Shown piece after piece: positions 23,220 to 34,809 of a stretch of 64,000 nt of DNA. The notes beneath the pieces are model-generated. The model had not been told where the DNA came from. It saw only the letters and a program-made list of their open reading frames with translations, and made no database searches. The stretch is from the NCBI RefSeq assembly GCF_028688795.1, contig NZ_JAQTXM010000001.1:248001-312000 (forward strand). Direction: 5' to 3'. The DNA comes from Rhodoferax sp. Lineage in GTDB: Bacteria > Pseudomonadota > Gammaproteobacteria > Burkholderiales > Burkholderiaceae_C. The number at the start of each line of letters is the position of its first letter. The stretch's first letter is position 1. The position numbers were made by a program, and so were the translations under genes.

Positions 23220-24210
23220 GTGCTGCAGTAGAGGCTGCTACCCGGCCTTCCAGCACGTCTTGGGTCAGCTTGGGCAACAGGTTCTTGACGGCAGGGTGCT
23301 GGGCAAATGCCAGTTTCAAACCGGCATCAATGCGTTCCCACATCCACGACAAGGCCTGCTTTTGACGGCGCGAGGAAAATTTGCCGCTACCCATTTGCAA
23401 CGCCTTGAATTCAAGCACCTTGGCCCAGAACGTGTCAACGCCCTGAGCGCGCAGTGCGCTGAGTTGCATCACTTGTGGATGCCAGATTTTTTCGTCATGG
23501 TGCATGTGATCAGGGTTACCGTGCAGACCAAGCAAGCGCAAGCTTGATGAAATCTGAGCCCGTGCGCGGGTGGCGGCATCGGGGTCAATGTCGGCCTTGT
23601 TGATAACAACCAGGTCGGCAAGCTCCATCACACCTTTTTTGATGGCCTGCAGATCGTCCCCGGCGTTGGGCAACTGCATAAGCACAAACATGTCGGTCAT
23701 ATTGGCCACCGCCGTCTCGCTTTGGCCCACACCTACGGTTTCCACAATCACCACGTCATAACCTGCCGCCTCACACACCAGCATGACTTCGCGGGTTTTC
23801 TCCGCCACACCACCCAGCGTGCCGCTGCTCGGGCTGGGCCGGATGTAGGCGTTTTCATGCACCGACAGCAATTCCATGCGGGTTTTGTCACCCAGAATCG
23901 AACCGCCTGAGACCGTGCTGCTGGGGTCAACTGCCAACACGGCCACACGGTGGCCCTGCGCAATCAGGTACAAACCCAAGGCCTCAATGAAGGTGGATTT
24001 GCCCACACCCGGGACACCACTGATGCCCAACCGAAATGACTTTCCGGTGTGAGGCAGCAACGCCGTCAACAACTCATCCGCCTGCTCCCGGTGGTCGGCA
24101 CGGGTAGATTCAAGCAGCGTGATGGCTTTTGCGACGGCGCGGCGCTGACGCAGTCCGTTGCCCCGCGTGATGTCTTCCAAAGCTGCGCCATGTAACTGTG
24201 ACGTGACCAT
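23191..24210 (-). CDS. meaB: Methylmalonyl-CoA mutase-associated GTPase MeaB (ArgK family)
   Basis: RLGISGVPGVGKSTFIEALGLYLIAQGHRVAVLAVDPSSTVSGGSILGDKTRM. Confidence 0.96.
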   Translation of the reverse strand: MVTSQLHGAALEDITRGNGLRQRRAVAKAITLLESTRADHREQADELLTALLPHTGKSFRLGISGVPGVGKSTFIEALGLYLIAQGHRVAVLAVDPSSTVSGGSILGDKTRMELLSVHENAYIRPSPSSGTLGGVAEKTREVMLVCEAAGYDVVIVETVGVGQSETAVANMTDMFVLMQLPNAGDDLQAIKKGVMELADLVVINKADIDPDAATRARAQISSSLRLLGLHGNPDHMHHDEKIWHPQVMQLSALRAQGVDTFWAKVLEFKALQMGSGKFSSRRQKQALSWMWERIDAGLKLAFAQHPAVKNLLPKLTQDVLEGRVAASTAARNMLLAHAE

Positions 24211-24238
24211 ATATGCCCTACAGAAGCTACTGCAGCGG

Positions 24239-26395
24239 CTAGCCTAAAGCCTTCTTGATTTGTTCCAGCACATCCTTGGCGCTGGCCGGAATCGGTGTAC
24301 CCGGGCCGTAAATGCCTTTGACACCCGCCTCGTACAGCATGTCGTAGTCTTGGCGGGGAATCACGCCACCGACAAACACGATGATGTCGTCGGCACCCTG
24401 CTTTTTGAGCTCGGCAATGATGGCCGGCACCAGCGTTTTATGCCCTGCAGCCAGGGTGGACACACCCACAGCATGCACGTCGTTTTCAATCGCCTGGCGT
24501 GCGCATTCCTCGGGGGTCTGGAACAAAGGGCCCATGTCCACGTCAAAACCGAGGTCGGCAAACGCTGTGGCCACCACTTTGGCCCCACGGTCGTGGCCGT
24601 CTTGGCCAAGCTTGCTGATCATCACGCGCGGGCGACGGCCCTGGTCGGTGGCAAATTGGGCAATTTCTTCCTTGAGTTTGTCCCATCCTTCGGCCGAGTC
24701 ATAAGCGGCTGCATACACACCAGTCACTTTTTGTGTATCGGCGCGGTGGCGGCCAAATGATTTTTCCATGGCATCACTGATTTCACCCACAGTAGCCCGG
24801 GCGCGCATGGCTTTGATGGACAAGTCCAACAAGTTACCAGTACCGTGCGCTGCTGCGTTTTCGATAGCTTCTAACGCCTGTTTTACTTGGGCGGCATCCC
24901 GTTTTTGCTTGATATTATTCAAGCGGGCGATTTGCGAATCACGCACCGCCACATTGTCAATGTCACGGGACTCAATAGCGTCTTCGGTCTTCAGCTTGTA
25001 CTTGTTGACACCCACGATGACATCTTTGCCACTGTCAATGCGGGCCTGCTTTTCTGCGGCGGCAGCCTCAATTTTCAGCTTGGCCCAGCCCGAATCCACG
25101 GCCTTGGTCATGCCACCCATGGCCTCGACTTCTTCGATGATGGCCCATGCGGCATCGGCCATGTCTTGCGTCAGCTTTTCCATCATGTAGCTGCCAGCCC
25201 ACGGATCGATCACGTTCGGAATATGCGTTTCTTCCTGGATGATGAGCTGGGTGTTGCGCGCGATGCGGCTTGAAAACTCGGTGGGCAAGGCGATTGCCTC
25301 ATCAAACGAATTGGTGTGCAGCGACTGGGTGCCGCCAAATACCGCCGCCATGGCCTCAATCGTGGTGCGCACCACATTGTTGTAGGGGTCTTGCTCTGTG
25401 AGCGACCAACCGGATGTCTGGCAATGGGTGCGCAGCATCAGGCTCTTGGGAGACTTGGCATTAAAGCCCTTCATGATGCGGCACCACAGCAAGCGTGCGG
25501 CGCGCATTTTGGCAACTTCAAGGTAGAAGTTCATGCCAATCGCCCAGAAAAAGCTCAAGCGGCCCGCGAATTCATCGACATCCATACCCTTGGCAATGGC
25601 TGTCTTGACGTATTCCTTGCCATCAGCCAATGTAAAGGCCAGTTCCAGCGCCTGGTTGGCACCCGCTTCCTGCATGTGGTAACCCGAAATGCTGATCGAG
25701 TTGAACTTCGGCATGTTCTTGGCCGTGTACTCGATGATGTCGCCAATGATGCGCATACTGGGTGCTGGCGGATAGATGTAGGTGTTTCTCACCATGAACT
25801 CTTTCAGAATGTCATTCTGAATGGTGCCGCTCAACTTGTCCTGGCTGACACCCTGCTCTTCAGCCGCGATCACATAGCCGGCCAGCACCGGCAGCACCGC
25901 GCCGTTCATGGTCATGGACACACTCACTTTGTCCAGCGGAATCTGGTCAAATAGAATCTTCATGTCCTCGACCGAGTCGATGGCCACACCCGCCTTGCCC
26001 ACGTCACCCGTCACCCGAGGATGGTCAGAGTCGTAGCCGCGGTGGGTGGCCAGATCAAACGCCACCGACACACCCTGCCCGCCCGCAGCCAGCGCCTTGC
26101 GGTAAAAAGCATTGGATTCTTCCGCAGTAGAAAACCCTGCGTATTGGCGAATGGTCCAGGGGCGCACCGCATACATTGTGGCCTGTGGACCACGCAAATA
26201 AGGCTCAAACCCTGGCAAAGTGTTGGTGTACTTGAGGTCTTTGGTGTCCTCTGCGGTATACAACGGCTTGACGGAAATACCATCAGGTGTATGCCAGTTA
26301 AGTGCGTTCACATCACCACCCGGCGCAGACTTGGCAGCTGCTTTAGCCCAAGCGTCCAGGTTACTGGGCTGAAATTCAGGGGTATTTTGTGTCAT
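24239..26395 (-). CDS. scpA: Methylmalonyl-CoA mutase, single chain with B12-binding domain
   Basis: [79 protein letters not shown] (DxHxxG). ATG 26395 preferred. Confidence 0.96.
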   Translation of the reverse strand: MTQNTPEFQPSNLDAWAKAAAKSAPGGDVNALNWHTPDGISVKPLYTAEDTKDLKYTNTLPGFEPYLRGPQATMYAVRPWTIRQYAGFSTAEESNAFYRKALAAGGQGVSVAFDLATHRGYDSDHPRVTGDVGKAGVAIDSVEDMKILFDQIPLDKVSVSMTMNGAVLPVLAGYVIAAEEQGVSQDKLSGTIQNDILKEFMVRNTYIYPPAPSMRIIGDIIEYTAKNMPKFNSISISGYHMQEAGANQALELAFTLADGKEYVKTAIAKGMDVDEFAGRLSFFWAIGMNFYLEVAKMRAARLLWCRIMKGFNAKSPKSLMLRTHCQTSGWSLTEQDPYNNVVRTTIEAMAAVFGGTQSLHTNSFDEAIALPTEFSSRIARNTQLIIQEETHIPNVIDPWAGSYMMEKLTQDMADAAWAIIEEVEAMGGMTKAVDSGWAKLKIEAAAAEKQARIDSGKDVIVGVNKYKLKTEDAIESRDIDNVAVRDSQIARLNNIKQKRDAAQVKQALEAIENAAAHGTGNLLDLSIKAMRARATVGEISDAMEKSFGRHRADTQKVTGVYAAAYDSAEGWDKLKEEIAQFATDQGRRPRVMISKLGQDGHDRGAKVVATAFADLGFDVDMGPLFQTPEECARQAIENDVHAVGVSTLAAGHKTLVPAIIAELKKQGADDIIVFVGGVIPRQDYDMLYEAGVKGIYGPGTPIPASAKDVLEQIKKALG
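24864..24895. repeat. Possible degenerate mini-element in scpA linker
   Basis: ATAGCTTCTAACGCCTGTTTTACTTGGGCGG aligns gaplessly with the consensus but is diverged. Confidence 0.4.
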
Positions 26396-26484
26396 GGCAG
26401 CAAGCAATAAAGATTAGGTAAACGGCAGGCTCCTGCATTTGAAGAAGCGCACCAACTTTAGCAAATTGAGTTTACATTATTTAT

Positions 26485-26524
26485 AATTATTGATGCAAAA
26501 AATTCCGTCCAGCTTACAATAATT
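26485..26524. promoter_or_regulatory. Inverted repeat in scpA/gntR divergent intergenic region (candidate GntR operator)
   Basis: AATTATTG (26485-26492) and CAATAATT (26517-26524), perfect 8-bp inverted repeat adjacent to the gntR start. Confidence 0.35.
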
Positions 26525-26527
26525 GCC

Positions 26528-27175
26528 ATGGCAGCACTTTCTTTAGCACCGCGCGCACTCTACGAGGAAGTAGCGGAGTTGCTGCGCCAACGCATATTTA
26601 ACCGTGAGCTCGAACCCGGAAGCTGGATCGACGAGCTCAAAATTGCCGAAGCCTATGGCATCAGTCGCACGCCCCTGCGCGAGGCACTCAAAGTGCTGGC
26701 TGCAGAAGGCTTGGTCACAATGAAAGTACGCCGCGGGGCCTACGTGACAGAGGTTTCCGAACGGGATTTAAGCGATGTCTATCACCTACTCAGTCTGCTT
26801 GAGTCTGATGCTGCCGGCGTCGTTGCAGAAACGGCTTCAGAAGGCCAAATGCGTGAGCTGCAGTCGCTTCACCAAGAACTTGAACTGGCTGCGCTGCCTG
26901 AAAAACAGGACAAGGAACGTTTTTTTGAGATCAATGAGCGCTTTCACATGCGCCTGCTTGAGATTGCCAACAACCGCTGGCGCGACCAAATGGTGGCCGA
27001 TCTGCGCAAGGTGATGAAACTTAATCGCCATAATTCCTTGCTAAAAAATGGCCGCATTCAGGAATCACTTGGCGAACACCGCGCCATCATGAACGCCTTG
27101 ATTACCAGAGACTCTGTTCTCTGCCAACAGCGCATGCAAGAGCATTTCCGAAACGGTCTTGAAGCTGCAAACTGA
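26528..27175 (+). CDS. GntR (FCD/FadR-type) transcriptional regulator
   Basis: ALYEEVAELLRQRIFNRELEPGSWIDELKIAEAYGISRTPLREALKVLAAEGLV wHTH; divergent from propionyl-CoA operon. Confidence 0.93.
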   Translation: MAALSLAPRALYEEVAELLRQRIFNRELEPGSWIDELKIAEAYGISRTPLREALKVLAAEGLVTMKVRRGAYVTEVSERDLSDVYHLLSLLESDAAGVVAETASEGQMRELQSLHQELELAALPEKQDKERFFEINERFHMRLLEIANNRWRDQMVADLRKVMKLNRHNSLLKNGRIQESLGEHRAIMNALITRDSVLCQQRMQEHFRNGLEAAN

Positions 27176-27204
27176 AAATTTTTTGGAGAGGGCAATTGCA
27201 CGAA

Positions 27205-27281
27205 TGGCCAGCCCGGAGGGACTCGAACCCCCTACCCATGTCTTAGAAGGACATTGCTCTATCCGGATGAGCTACGGGCTG
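27205..27281 (-). tRNA. tRNA-Arg (anticodon TCT)
   Basis: Reverse complement CAGCCCG TA GCTC ATCCGGATA GAGC A ATGTC CTTCTAA GACAT GGGTA GGGGG TTCGAGT CCCTC CGGGCTG G CCA; full cloverleaf, CCA encoded. Confidence 0.95.
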
Positions 27282-27301
27282 AGGTCCCGAGATGAAAAAT
27301 A

Positions 27302-27378
<77 letters not shown>

Positions 27379-27502
27379 ACAACACTATTGTAATAGCTCA
27401 ACTGACCGTTTTCAGCCAAGACCAGTCAGCTATAAGACTTCTTTTTGATCCAATGCGTGCCAACGGTCCAAACCGTACAGAATATCAAACAACAATAGCC
27501 TC

Positions 27503-28270
27503 ATGACGATCAAGAAAGATTCCGTGCTAGCCTGGTTGGAACCTGGGCAAGCATTTCCCGCTGTGTCCCAGGCATGGGGAGCGGATAGTCCAGCGCCCGG
27601 CTTATTGTGTGCCGGCAGTGACTTACGACCTCCAACCCTGCGAAGTGCCTACTCACAGGGAATTTTCCCCTGGTACAGCGCAGGTCAGCCCGTACTTTGG
27701 TGGAGTCCAGAACCGCGCATGGTGCTGCGCGTGAACGAGTTTCGCTTGCATCCATCACTCAAGAAGACCTTGAAACAATTTGCGAACACAGCATCCTGTG
27801 AAATTCGCGTCGACTCGGCATTTGAAGAGGTGATTCGCTCGTGCAGTTCCAGCCCCAGGGATGGCCAGGCAGGCACCTGGATTTTGCCCGAGATGATTGA
27901 TGCCTACATTGAATTCCATCGGGCTGGATTTGCTCACAGCATTGAAACTTGGGCGAACGGGCAACTCGTTGGCGGGCTTTACTGCGTTGCCATTGGCCAA
28001 GCTGTGTTCGGCGAGTCCATGTTTCACCGCGCTACCGATGGCTCCAAAATTGCGCTGGCAGCACTGGTTGCGCTTTGCCGCCACCAATGCATCCCCCTCA
28101 TTGATTGCCAGCAAAACACCCGGCACCTGGCTTCTTTGGGTGCCCAGGAAATTTCCAGAACGGTATTCGTGGAAGGCGTTCAAAGGCTTGCACGCCACGC
28201 GTCGCCCCACTGGAAGTTTGACCCCGTATACTGGAATCAACTTGTTGCATTGACATCTGCCAACGCGTGA
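27503..28270 (+). CDS. aat: Leucyl/phenylalanyl-tRNA--protein transferase
   Basis: GLLCAGSDLRPPTLRSAYSQGIFPWYSAGQPVLWWSPEPRMVL; SIETWANGQLVGGLYCVAIGQAVFGESMF. Confidence 0.96.
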   Translation: MTIKKDSVLAWLEPGQAFPAVSQAWGADSPAPGLLCAGSDLRPPTLRSAYSQGIFPWYSAGQPVLWWSPEPRMVLRVNEFRLHPSLKKTLKQFANTASCEIRVDSAFEEVIRSCSSSPRDGQAGTWILPEMIDAYIEFHRAGFAHSIETWANGQLVGGLYCVAIGQAVFGESMFHRATDGSKIALAALVALCRHQCIPLIDCQQNTRHLASLGAQEISRTVFVEGVQRLARHASPHWKFDPVYWNQLVALTSANA

Positions 28271-29019
28271 CACACTGCCCAACACCTCCCCTCAGTCAAG
28301 TTCAGTATTACGCAACGGCTGCCTATCCATGCAGTTACCTTGAAGGCCGAATCGCCCGCTCGCAAGTTGCAGGCCCAAGCGAGAAAATTGACACTGCGGC
28401 ATACAGTGACTTGATTCACCAAGGTTTTCGCAGAAGTGGCGACTTTGTGTACCGCCCCCACTGTGACCATTGCCAAGCCTGCAGATCGATACGTGTCCCA
28501 GTTACCGAATTTCGACCTGACAAAAGTCAACGCCGCGCGCGAAGAAAACACAGCAACCTGACTGCCTATCTCAGCAAGCCTCACTTTTCTGAGGAGCACT
28601 ACGCCCTTTTCCAAAGGTACCAAAAAGCCAGGCATAAAGACGGAGGCATGGATTTCGACAATGCTGAGCACTATGTCGAGTTTTTGGTAAATACACGGGT
28701 CGACTCATACATGATTGAGTTTCGGGAAGAAGTCTGCGATGGTTCAACAAGCACGCTGAGAATGGTGTCTATCGTCGACCAGCTCAGCGATGGGCTGTCG
28801 GCGGTCTATACATTTTTTGAACCACTTGGTGGTCAGAGCTACGGAACTTTCAACGTGCTCTGGCAAATTGAATTTGCCCAGACCTTGGGCTTGGCCTACG
28901 TTTACCTTGGGTATTGGATTCAGACTTGCCGCAAGATGTCTTACAAAACCCGCTTTCAACCGAGTGAATTGTTGTCCCACGGGAAGTGGACTCGGGCCGA
29001 CCAAAATTCACTATGCTAA
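28267..29019 (+). CDS. bpt: Aspartate/glutamate leucyltransferase (bacterial ATE-like, Bpt)
   Basis: QYYATAAYPCSYLEGRIARSQVAGPSE; LIHQGFRRSGDFVYRPHCDHCQACRSIRVPV; GTGA overlap with aat. Confidence 0.94.
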   Translation: MTHCPTPPLSQVQYYATAAYPCSYLEGRIARSQVAGPSEKIDTAAYSDLIHQGFRRSGDFVYRPHCDHCQACRSIRVPVTEFRPDKSQRRARRKHSNLTAYLSKPHFSEEHYALFQRYQKARHKDGGMDFDNAEHYVEFLVNTRVDSYMIEFREEVCDGSTSTLRMVSIVDQLSDGLSAVYTFFEPLGGQSYGTFNVLWQIEFAQTLGLAYVYLGYWIQTCRKMSYKTRFQPSELLSHGKWTRADQNSLC

Positions 29020-29064
29020 ACCCCATTTTTCACCATGTAAAATAGGAGGCAATAAGGAGATTTC

Positions 29065-29850
29065 ATGAGCCACGCAGCGACTGTGATTCCAGCCACACCA
29101 ACAGTTCAAGTGATCGAAAGATTGTTTGCGCTGATGAACGTGCTGGCATCCCGCGAAGAACCCATTTCGCTGAAAGAAATCAGTGAAAAAACTGGTCTAC
29201 ATCCTTCAACGGCACATCGCATTCTGAACGATCTGGCCATTGGACGTTTCGTTGATCGACCACAGCCAGGCAACTACCGGCTGGGTATGCGACTCCTTGA
29301 GTTAGGGAACCTTGTCAAAAACCGCTTGAATGTGCGTGATGCCGCGGTGGGCCCAATGCGTGAGTTGCACCGAATCACTCAGCAGCCGGTGAACTTGAGC
29401 ATGCGTCAGGGCGATGAAATCGTCTACATTGAACGCTCATACAGCGAGCGGTCTGGCATGCAGGTCGTTCGAGCCATTGGCGGGCGAGCACCATTACATC
29501 TAACCTCTGTGGGCAAACTATTTCTCGCGGCAGATGATCCTCAAAAAGTCAGGAATTACGCAACCAGAACAGGCTTGGGTGGTCACACAAAAAACAGCTT
29601 GACGCAATTACCCGCACTTGAGCGGGAACTCACAAAGGTGCGACTAGCCGCATATGCCAACGACAATGAAGAGCTAGAACTAGGTGTAAGGTGCATGGCT
29701 GCTGGCATCTACGACGACCAAGGAAAGCTCGTTGCAGGCCTGTCAATTTCAGCCCCTGCAGGTCGGATGGATGAGGCATGGCTCGGAAAACTCAAAGCGA
29801 CAGCCCGTGAGATTTCAGAAAATCTAGGATTTCGGCCGCTGGACGCCTAG
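29065..29850 (+). CDS. IclR-family transcriptional regulator
   Basis: VIERLFALMNVLASREEPISLKEISEKTGLHPSTAHRILNDLAIGRFVDR wHTH and IclR effector domain. Confidence 0.94.
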   Translation: MSHAATVIPATPTVQVIERLFALMNVLASREEPISLKEISEKTGLHPSTAHRILNDLAIGRFVDRPQPGNYRLGMRLLELGNLVKNRLNVRDAAVGPMRELHRITQQPVNLSMRQGDEIVYIERSYSERSGMQVVRAIGGRAPLHLTSVGKLFLAADDPQKVRNYATRTGLGGHTKNSLTQLPALERELTKVRLAAYANDNEELELGVRCMAAGIYDDQGKLVAGLSISAPAGRMDEAWLGKLKATAREISENLGFRPLDA

Positions 29851-29886
29851 GCTTCCAAAGTGGAACTGTTTTGGCGAAGCAAAAAC

Positions 29887-30975
29887 TTACAAGACTTTCC
29901 CACTCAGAATCGCGGCCGGATGCAATACAGTGGATGCACTGGGAGAAGACTCAACCCAATGACGCACGCGTTCGGCATCAGCAAGTCGGGTAAGCTTGCC
30001 CGCCGAATCCAGAAAGACCATGATCAATTGGCGACCAGCCACCTTTGTTTGCATTACCAGACAACGCCCGGCTTCTGATATATAACCAGTTTTTTGTAGT
30101 CCAATGTCCCAAGTTGGGTTCTTGACCAGCCTATTTGTATTGTTGAACTGCAACATTCGATTACCAATGGCCACTTGGTAACCAGTCGATGTGGACAATT
30201 CACGCATCAAGGGCTGGCGATGTGCCACATTGACCAATTTCACCAAATCACGTGCACTTGACTGGTTCAGGCTGGACAGGCCGGTGGGTTCAACGTAACG
30301 CGTGTCCTTCATTCCCAGCAATTGGGCCTTGCTGTTCATCAGTTTGACGAATGCGGGCAGGCCACCAGAAGGATAAGTGCGTCCAAGCGCATGTGCAGCC
30401 CGATTCTCACTCGACATCAACGCCAAATGCAGCAACTCTCCACGGCTCAGTTCGGTACCCACACGCAAACGTGAGGAACTGCCTTTTTCTGTGTCAACGT
30501 CTTCTTGCGTGATCATGATTTTTTCATCCATGGGCAACATAGCCTCACTGATGATCAACCCTGTCATCAACTTGGTCAATGAGGCAATGGGCAAAATGGC
30601 CTGATCATTTTTACTGAAAAGAACCTCGTTTGTTTCTTGATCAACAACAAGCGCCACGCTGGATTTCAAATTCAGATTATCTTGGGCACCATGCAAGCCT
30701 GCCAACTCACCAAAAGAAAGCTTAGGTGCAATAAATAACGCTTGAGGCACTGCTTTGTGTTTGGTTGTCGCAAACGTGTGCGCCACGCGACGCTTACCAA
30801 CAACGACCGATTTTTTGGTCTTGTTGGCAGCTACTACTTTCTTTGATTTACTCACATGTGTCTTGGCAGGCGCTGCATGAGCCACTGGCACCCATGCCAA
30901 CCAACTCAATAAGACCAGGAGACATGCCAAACCGCGTGACTTCTTTCCAAAAACGCTCTGTCGAAAGTTTGTCAT
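29887..30975 (-). CDS. pbpG: D-alanyl-D-alanine endopeptidase (PBP7/8-like)
   Basis: ILPIASLTKLMTGLIISEAMLPMDEKI (SxxK), SSENRAAHALGRTYPSGG (SxN), QKTGYISEAGRC (KTG); signal peptide from ATG 30975. Confidence 0.9.
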   Translation of the reverse strand: MTNFRQSVFGKKSRGLACLLVLLSWLAWVPVAHAAPAKTHVSKSKKVVAANKTKKSVVVGKRRVAHTFATTKHKAVPQALFIAPKLSFGELAGLHGAQDNLNLKSSVALVVDQETNEVLFSKNDQAILPIASLTKLMTGLIISEAMLPMDEKIMITQEDVDTEKGSSSRLRVGTELSRGELLHLALMSSENRAAHALGRTYPSGGLPAFVKLMNSKAQLLGMKDTRYVEPTGLSSLNQSSARDLVKLVNVAHRQPLMRELSTSTGYQVAIGNRMLQFNNTNRLVKNPTWDIGLQKTGYISEAGRCLVMQTKVAGRQLIMVFLDSAGKLTRLADAERVRHWVESSPSASTVLHPAAILSGKVL

Positions 30976-31077
30976 TTCATTGTCTCCAGCCATTGAGTAG
31001 TCAGGAATCGAGTTTAATCTTAAAAAGTCTCGCAGTGGCAAGTACTTGCGAGACTTTCTTAAAGCAAATTTACGCAC

Positions 31078-32616
31078 TCACCCCTGCGCTGCCACCCGAT
31101 CAGCCTGGCTTTGAAGCTTGTTCAACGCACTCAGGTATGCCTTGGCTGAGGCCACAACTATGTCTGGGTCTGCACCCACCCCATTGACCACACGTCCACC
31201 ATGTTGGAGCCGCACAGTAACTTCACCCTGGCTCTCAGTCGACCCACTGATCGCATTGACGGAGTAAAGCACCATTTCAGCACCACTATTGACGTGGACC
31301 TCAATGGCTTTAAGCGACGCATCCACTGGTCCATTGCCATTAGCTGTACCCGTCACCTCCTTGCCGCCAATGGTTATGACCACCGTTGCCTGGGGCATTT
31401 CACCAGTTTCGCTGTGCTGTGAAAGTGACACAAAACCATAGTGTTCATTGCTTTGCGCGACGCTTTCCTCGCTGACCAAGGCCAGAATATCCTCATCAAA
31501 AATCTCGCTCTTTCGATCCGCAAGCTCCTTGAATTTAGCAAACGCCAAGTTGACTTCTGCCTCGCTGTCCATCTGGACACCAAGTTCTTGCAGTCGCTGC
31601 TTGAACGCATTGCGCCCACTAAGTTTGCCCAACACGATTTTGTTAGCTGCCCAGCCCACATCTTCGGCGCGCATGATCTCGTAAGTGTCACGAGCCTTCA
31701 TGATGCCATCTTGATGGATACCCGATGCGTGCGCAAACGCGTTCGCGCCTACGATTGCCTTGTTCGGCTGAACCACAAAACCAGTGGTCTGACTGACCAT
31801 ACGGCTTGCGGCCAAAATTTGAGAGGCATCGACACCCACCTCCAAATCAAAATAATCGCGCCGTGTCCGTATGGCCATCACCACCTCTTCGAGGCTGCAG
31901 TTACCGGCACGCTCGCCCAACCCATTGATGGTGCATTCGATTTGACGCGCACCACCAATCATGACTCCGGCCAATGAATTGGCAACCGCCATGCCAAGGT
32001 CATTGTGGCAATGTACCGACCAAATCGCCTTGTCCGCATTCGGAACGCGCTCACGCAAACGCTTGATAAAGTTTCCATAAAGTTCTGGGATCGCGTACCC
32101 GACCGTGTCTGGCACATTGATGGTCGACGCGCCCTCGTTGATGACCGCTTCAATAACGCGGCACAAAAAGTCTTCCTCACTGCGATAAGCATCTTCTGCG
32201 CTGAATTCGACATCGGCCACGCGGTTTCGTGCAAATCGCACCGCTTGTTTGGCCTGCTCCAACACTTGCTCTGGCGTCATGCGCAGCTTCTTTTCCATAT
32301 GCACCGGAGAAGTTGCGATAAAAGTATGAATGCGCGCCCGATTTGCATTTTTGAGGGCGTCAGCGGCCAGCGTGATGTCACGGTCATTCGCACGCGACAA
32401 CGAGCAGACAGTGGCATCCTTGATGGCAGTGGCAATGGCCTTGATCGCCTCAAAGTCACCATTGGAACTGGCGGCAAAACCTGCCTCGATCACGTCAACT
32501 TTCAGTCGCTCCAATTGACGTGCAATGCGCAACTTCTCATCGCGTGTCATGGATGCGCCTGGCGACTGCTCGCCGTCACGCAATGTGGTGTCAAAAATCA
32601 CTAATTTATCGGACAT
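31078..32616 (-). CDS. leuA: 2-isopropylmalate synthase
   Basis: [57 protein letters not shown]. Confidence 0.97.
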   Translation of the reverse strand: MSDKLVIFDTTLRDGEQSPGASMTRDEKLRIARQLERLKVDVIEAGFAASSNGDFEAIKAIATAIKDATVCSLSRANDRDITLAADALKNANRARIHTFIATSPVHMEKKLRMTPEQVLEQAKQAVRFARNRVADVEFSAEDAYRSEEDFLCRVIEAVINEGASTINVPDTVGYAIPELYGNFIKRLRERVPNADKAIWSVHCHNDLGMAVANSLAGVMIGGARQIECTINGLGERAGNCSLEEVVMAIRTRRDYFDLEVGVDASQILAASRMVSQTTGFVVQPNKAIVGANAFAHASGIHQDGIMKARDTYEIMRAEDVGWAANKIVLGKLSGRNAFKQRLQELGVQMDSEAEVNLAFAKFKELADRKSEIFDEDILALVSEESVAQSNEHYGFVSLSQHSETGEMPQATVVITIGGKEVTGTANGNGPVDASLKAIEVHVNSGAEMVLYSVNAISGSTESQGEVTVRLQHGGRVVNGVGADPDIVVASAKAYLSALNKLQSQADRVAAQG

Positions 32617-32665
32617 CTCATGTCTCCAAGGTTTCTTGCGAATGCAATAAGGTGGGTTTCAGGCA

Positions 32666-32700
32666 ACAAAAAAGCCCGTAGCGGCTGCATACGGGCTTTT
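32666..32700 (-). terminator. Intrinsic terminator in leuA leader (attenuator)
   Basis: Reverse strand AAGCCCGTATGCAGCCGCTACGGGCTTTTTTG: GC stem plus T tract, about 50 nt upstream of leuA ATG. Confidence 0.85.
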
Positions 32701-32720
32701 GGGGTTGATGCGATCACACG

Positions 32721-32774
32721 CTAACCACTCCGCCCGACAGACGATAGTTTTAGTGCTAGTGAAATTTGATGCAT
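32721..32774 (-). CDS. Putative leuA leader peptide MHQISLALKLSSVGRSG
   Basis: 17-codon ORF ATG CAT CAA ATT TCA CTA GCA CTA AAA CTA ... TAG with three CTA Leu codons; ends just before the terminator; AT-rich promoter-like TTGTGTTATATTAAT upstream. Confidence 0.7.
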   Translation of the reverse strand: MHQISLALKLSSVGRSG

Positions 32775-32838
32775 AAAATTAATATAACACAAGTTCAGAG
32801 AGCCGCGAAACTTTGGAGCAAGTGGCTTGCCCCTCCAC

Positions 32839-33654
32839 TCATTTGTGCAGGCCCCGCTCTTCAGGCTCATCAGTAGACGTGCTGATCACACTCGTTGGAA
32901 TACCTTTGGCCTTGCGCCAGAAATAAATTGCATAGCCACTTAAACCGTAAAGTACAAAAATGCAAAACATGACAATAGGCGGATCAATATTAACCACGGC
33001 AATACCTAGAGCGATCAACACAATCGCTGCAAATGGCACACTCTTTTTCATCTGGATGTCTTTGAAGCTGTAAAACGGCACATTCGTCACCATCGTCAAG
33101 CCTGCGTACAAAGCAATCGCAAACATTGGCCAAGCCCACTGCTTGCCTTCAAAACCCAGATCTGTCATGACCCAAATAAAGCCCGCCACCAACGCGGCTG
33201 CAGCAGGAGATGGAAGGCCTTGGAAATAGCGCTTGTCAACCACCGCGGTATTGACATTGAAGCGCGCCAGTCGCAATGCAGCACAGGCGCAGTAGACAAA
33301 GGCTGCAATCCAGCCCCAGCGCCCTAACCCCTTGAGTGCCCATACGTAAGCAATCAGCGCGGGTGCAGCACCAAACGACACCATGTCAGATAATGAATCC
33401 ATCTGCTCGCCAAAGGCGCTTTGGGTATTGGTCATCCGAGCCACCCGCCCGTCCAGACTGTCGAGAATCATGGCACAAAACACGCCCACGGCCGCAAGAT
33501 CAAAGCGGCCATTGATGGCCATCACAACGGCGTAAAACCCCCCAAATAGTGCTGCAAGCGTGAACAAATTTGGCAATATATAAATGCCTTTGCGGCGCTT
33601 TTTCAGCAGCACACCTTCACCATGATCAACGTTATGTGGGTTCACATCTTCCAT
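32839..33654 (-). CDS. pssA: CDP-diacylglycerol--serine O-phosphatidyltransferase
   Basis: GIYILPNLFTLAALFGGFYAVVMAINGRFDLAAVGVFCAMILDSLDGRVARMTNTQSAFGEQMDSLSDMVSFG (CDP-alcohol motif). Confidence 0.94.
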   Translation of the reverse strand: MEDVNPHNVDHGEGVLLKKRRKGIYILPNLFTLAALFGGFYAVVMAINGRFDLAAVGVFCAMILDSLDGRVARMTNTQSAFGEQMDSLSDMVSFGAAPALIAYVWALKGLGRWGWIAAFVYCACAALRLARFNVNTAVVDKRYFQGLPSPAAAALVAGFIWVMTDLGFEGKQWAWPMFAIALYAGLTMVTNVPFYSFKDIQMKKSVPFAAIVLIALGIAVVNIDPPIVMFCIFVLYGLSGYAIYFWRKAKGIPTSVISTSTDEPEERGLHK

Positions 33655-33682
33655 TCGTTACGCCTAAGCAAGTTTTCCATAA

Positions 33683-33712
33683 TAGCAAAGGCCACCGAAG
33701 TGGCCTTTGCAA
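33683..33712 (-). terminator. Strong hairpin with UUCG loop after ilvC
   Basis: GCAAAGGCCAC CGAA GTGGCCTTTGC, 11-bp perfect stem; reverse-strand loop TTCG. Weak T tract. Confidence 0.6.
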
Positions 33713-33728
33713 AACAAACGCAAGGCAA

Positions 33729-34745
<1,017 letters not shown>

Positions 34746-34809
34746 CTATCTCTCCGTTGTAAAAAATAAATAACTTTTGGGGGAAATGTTTAGCTATATC
34801 CCCGACCGA

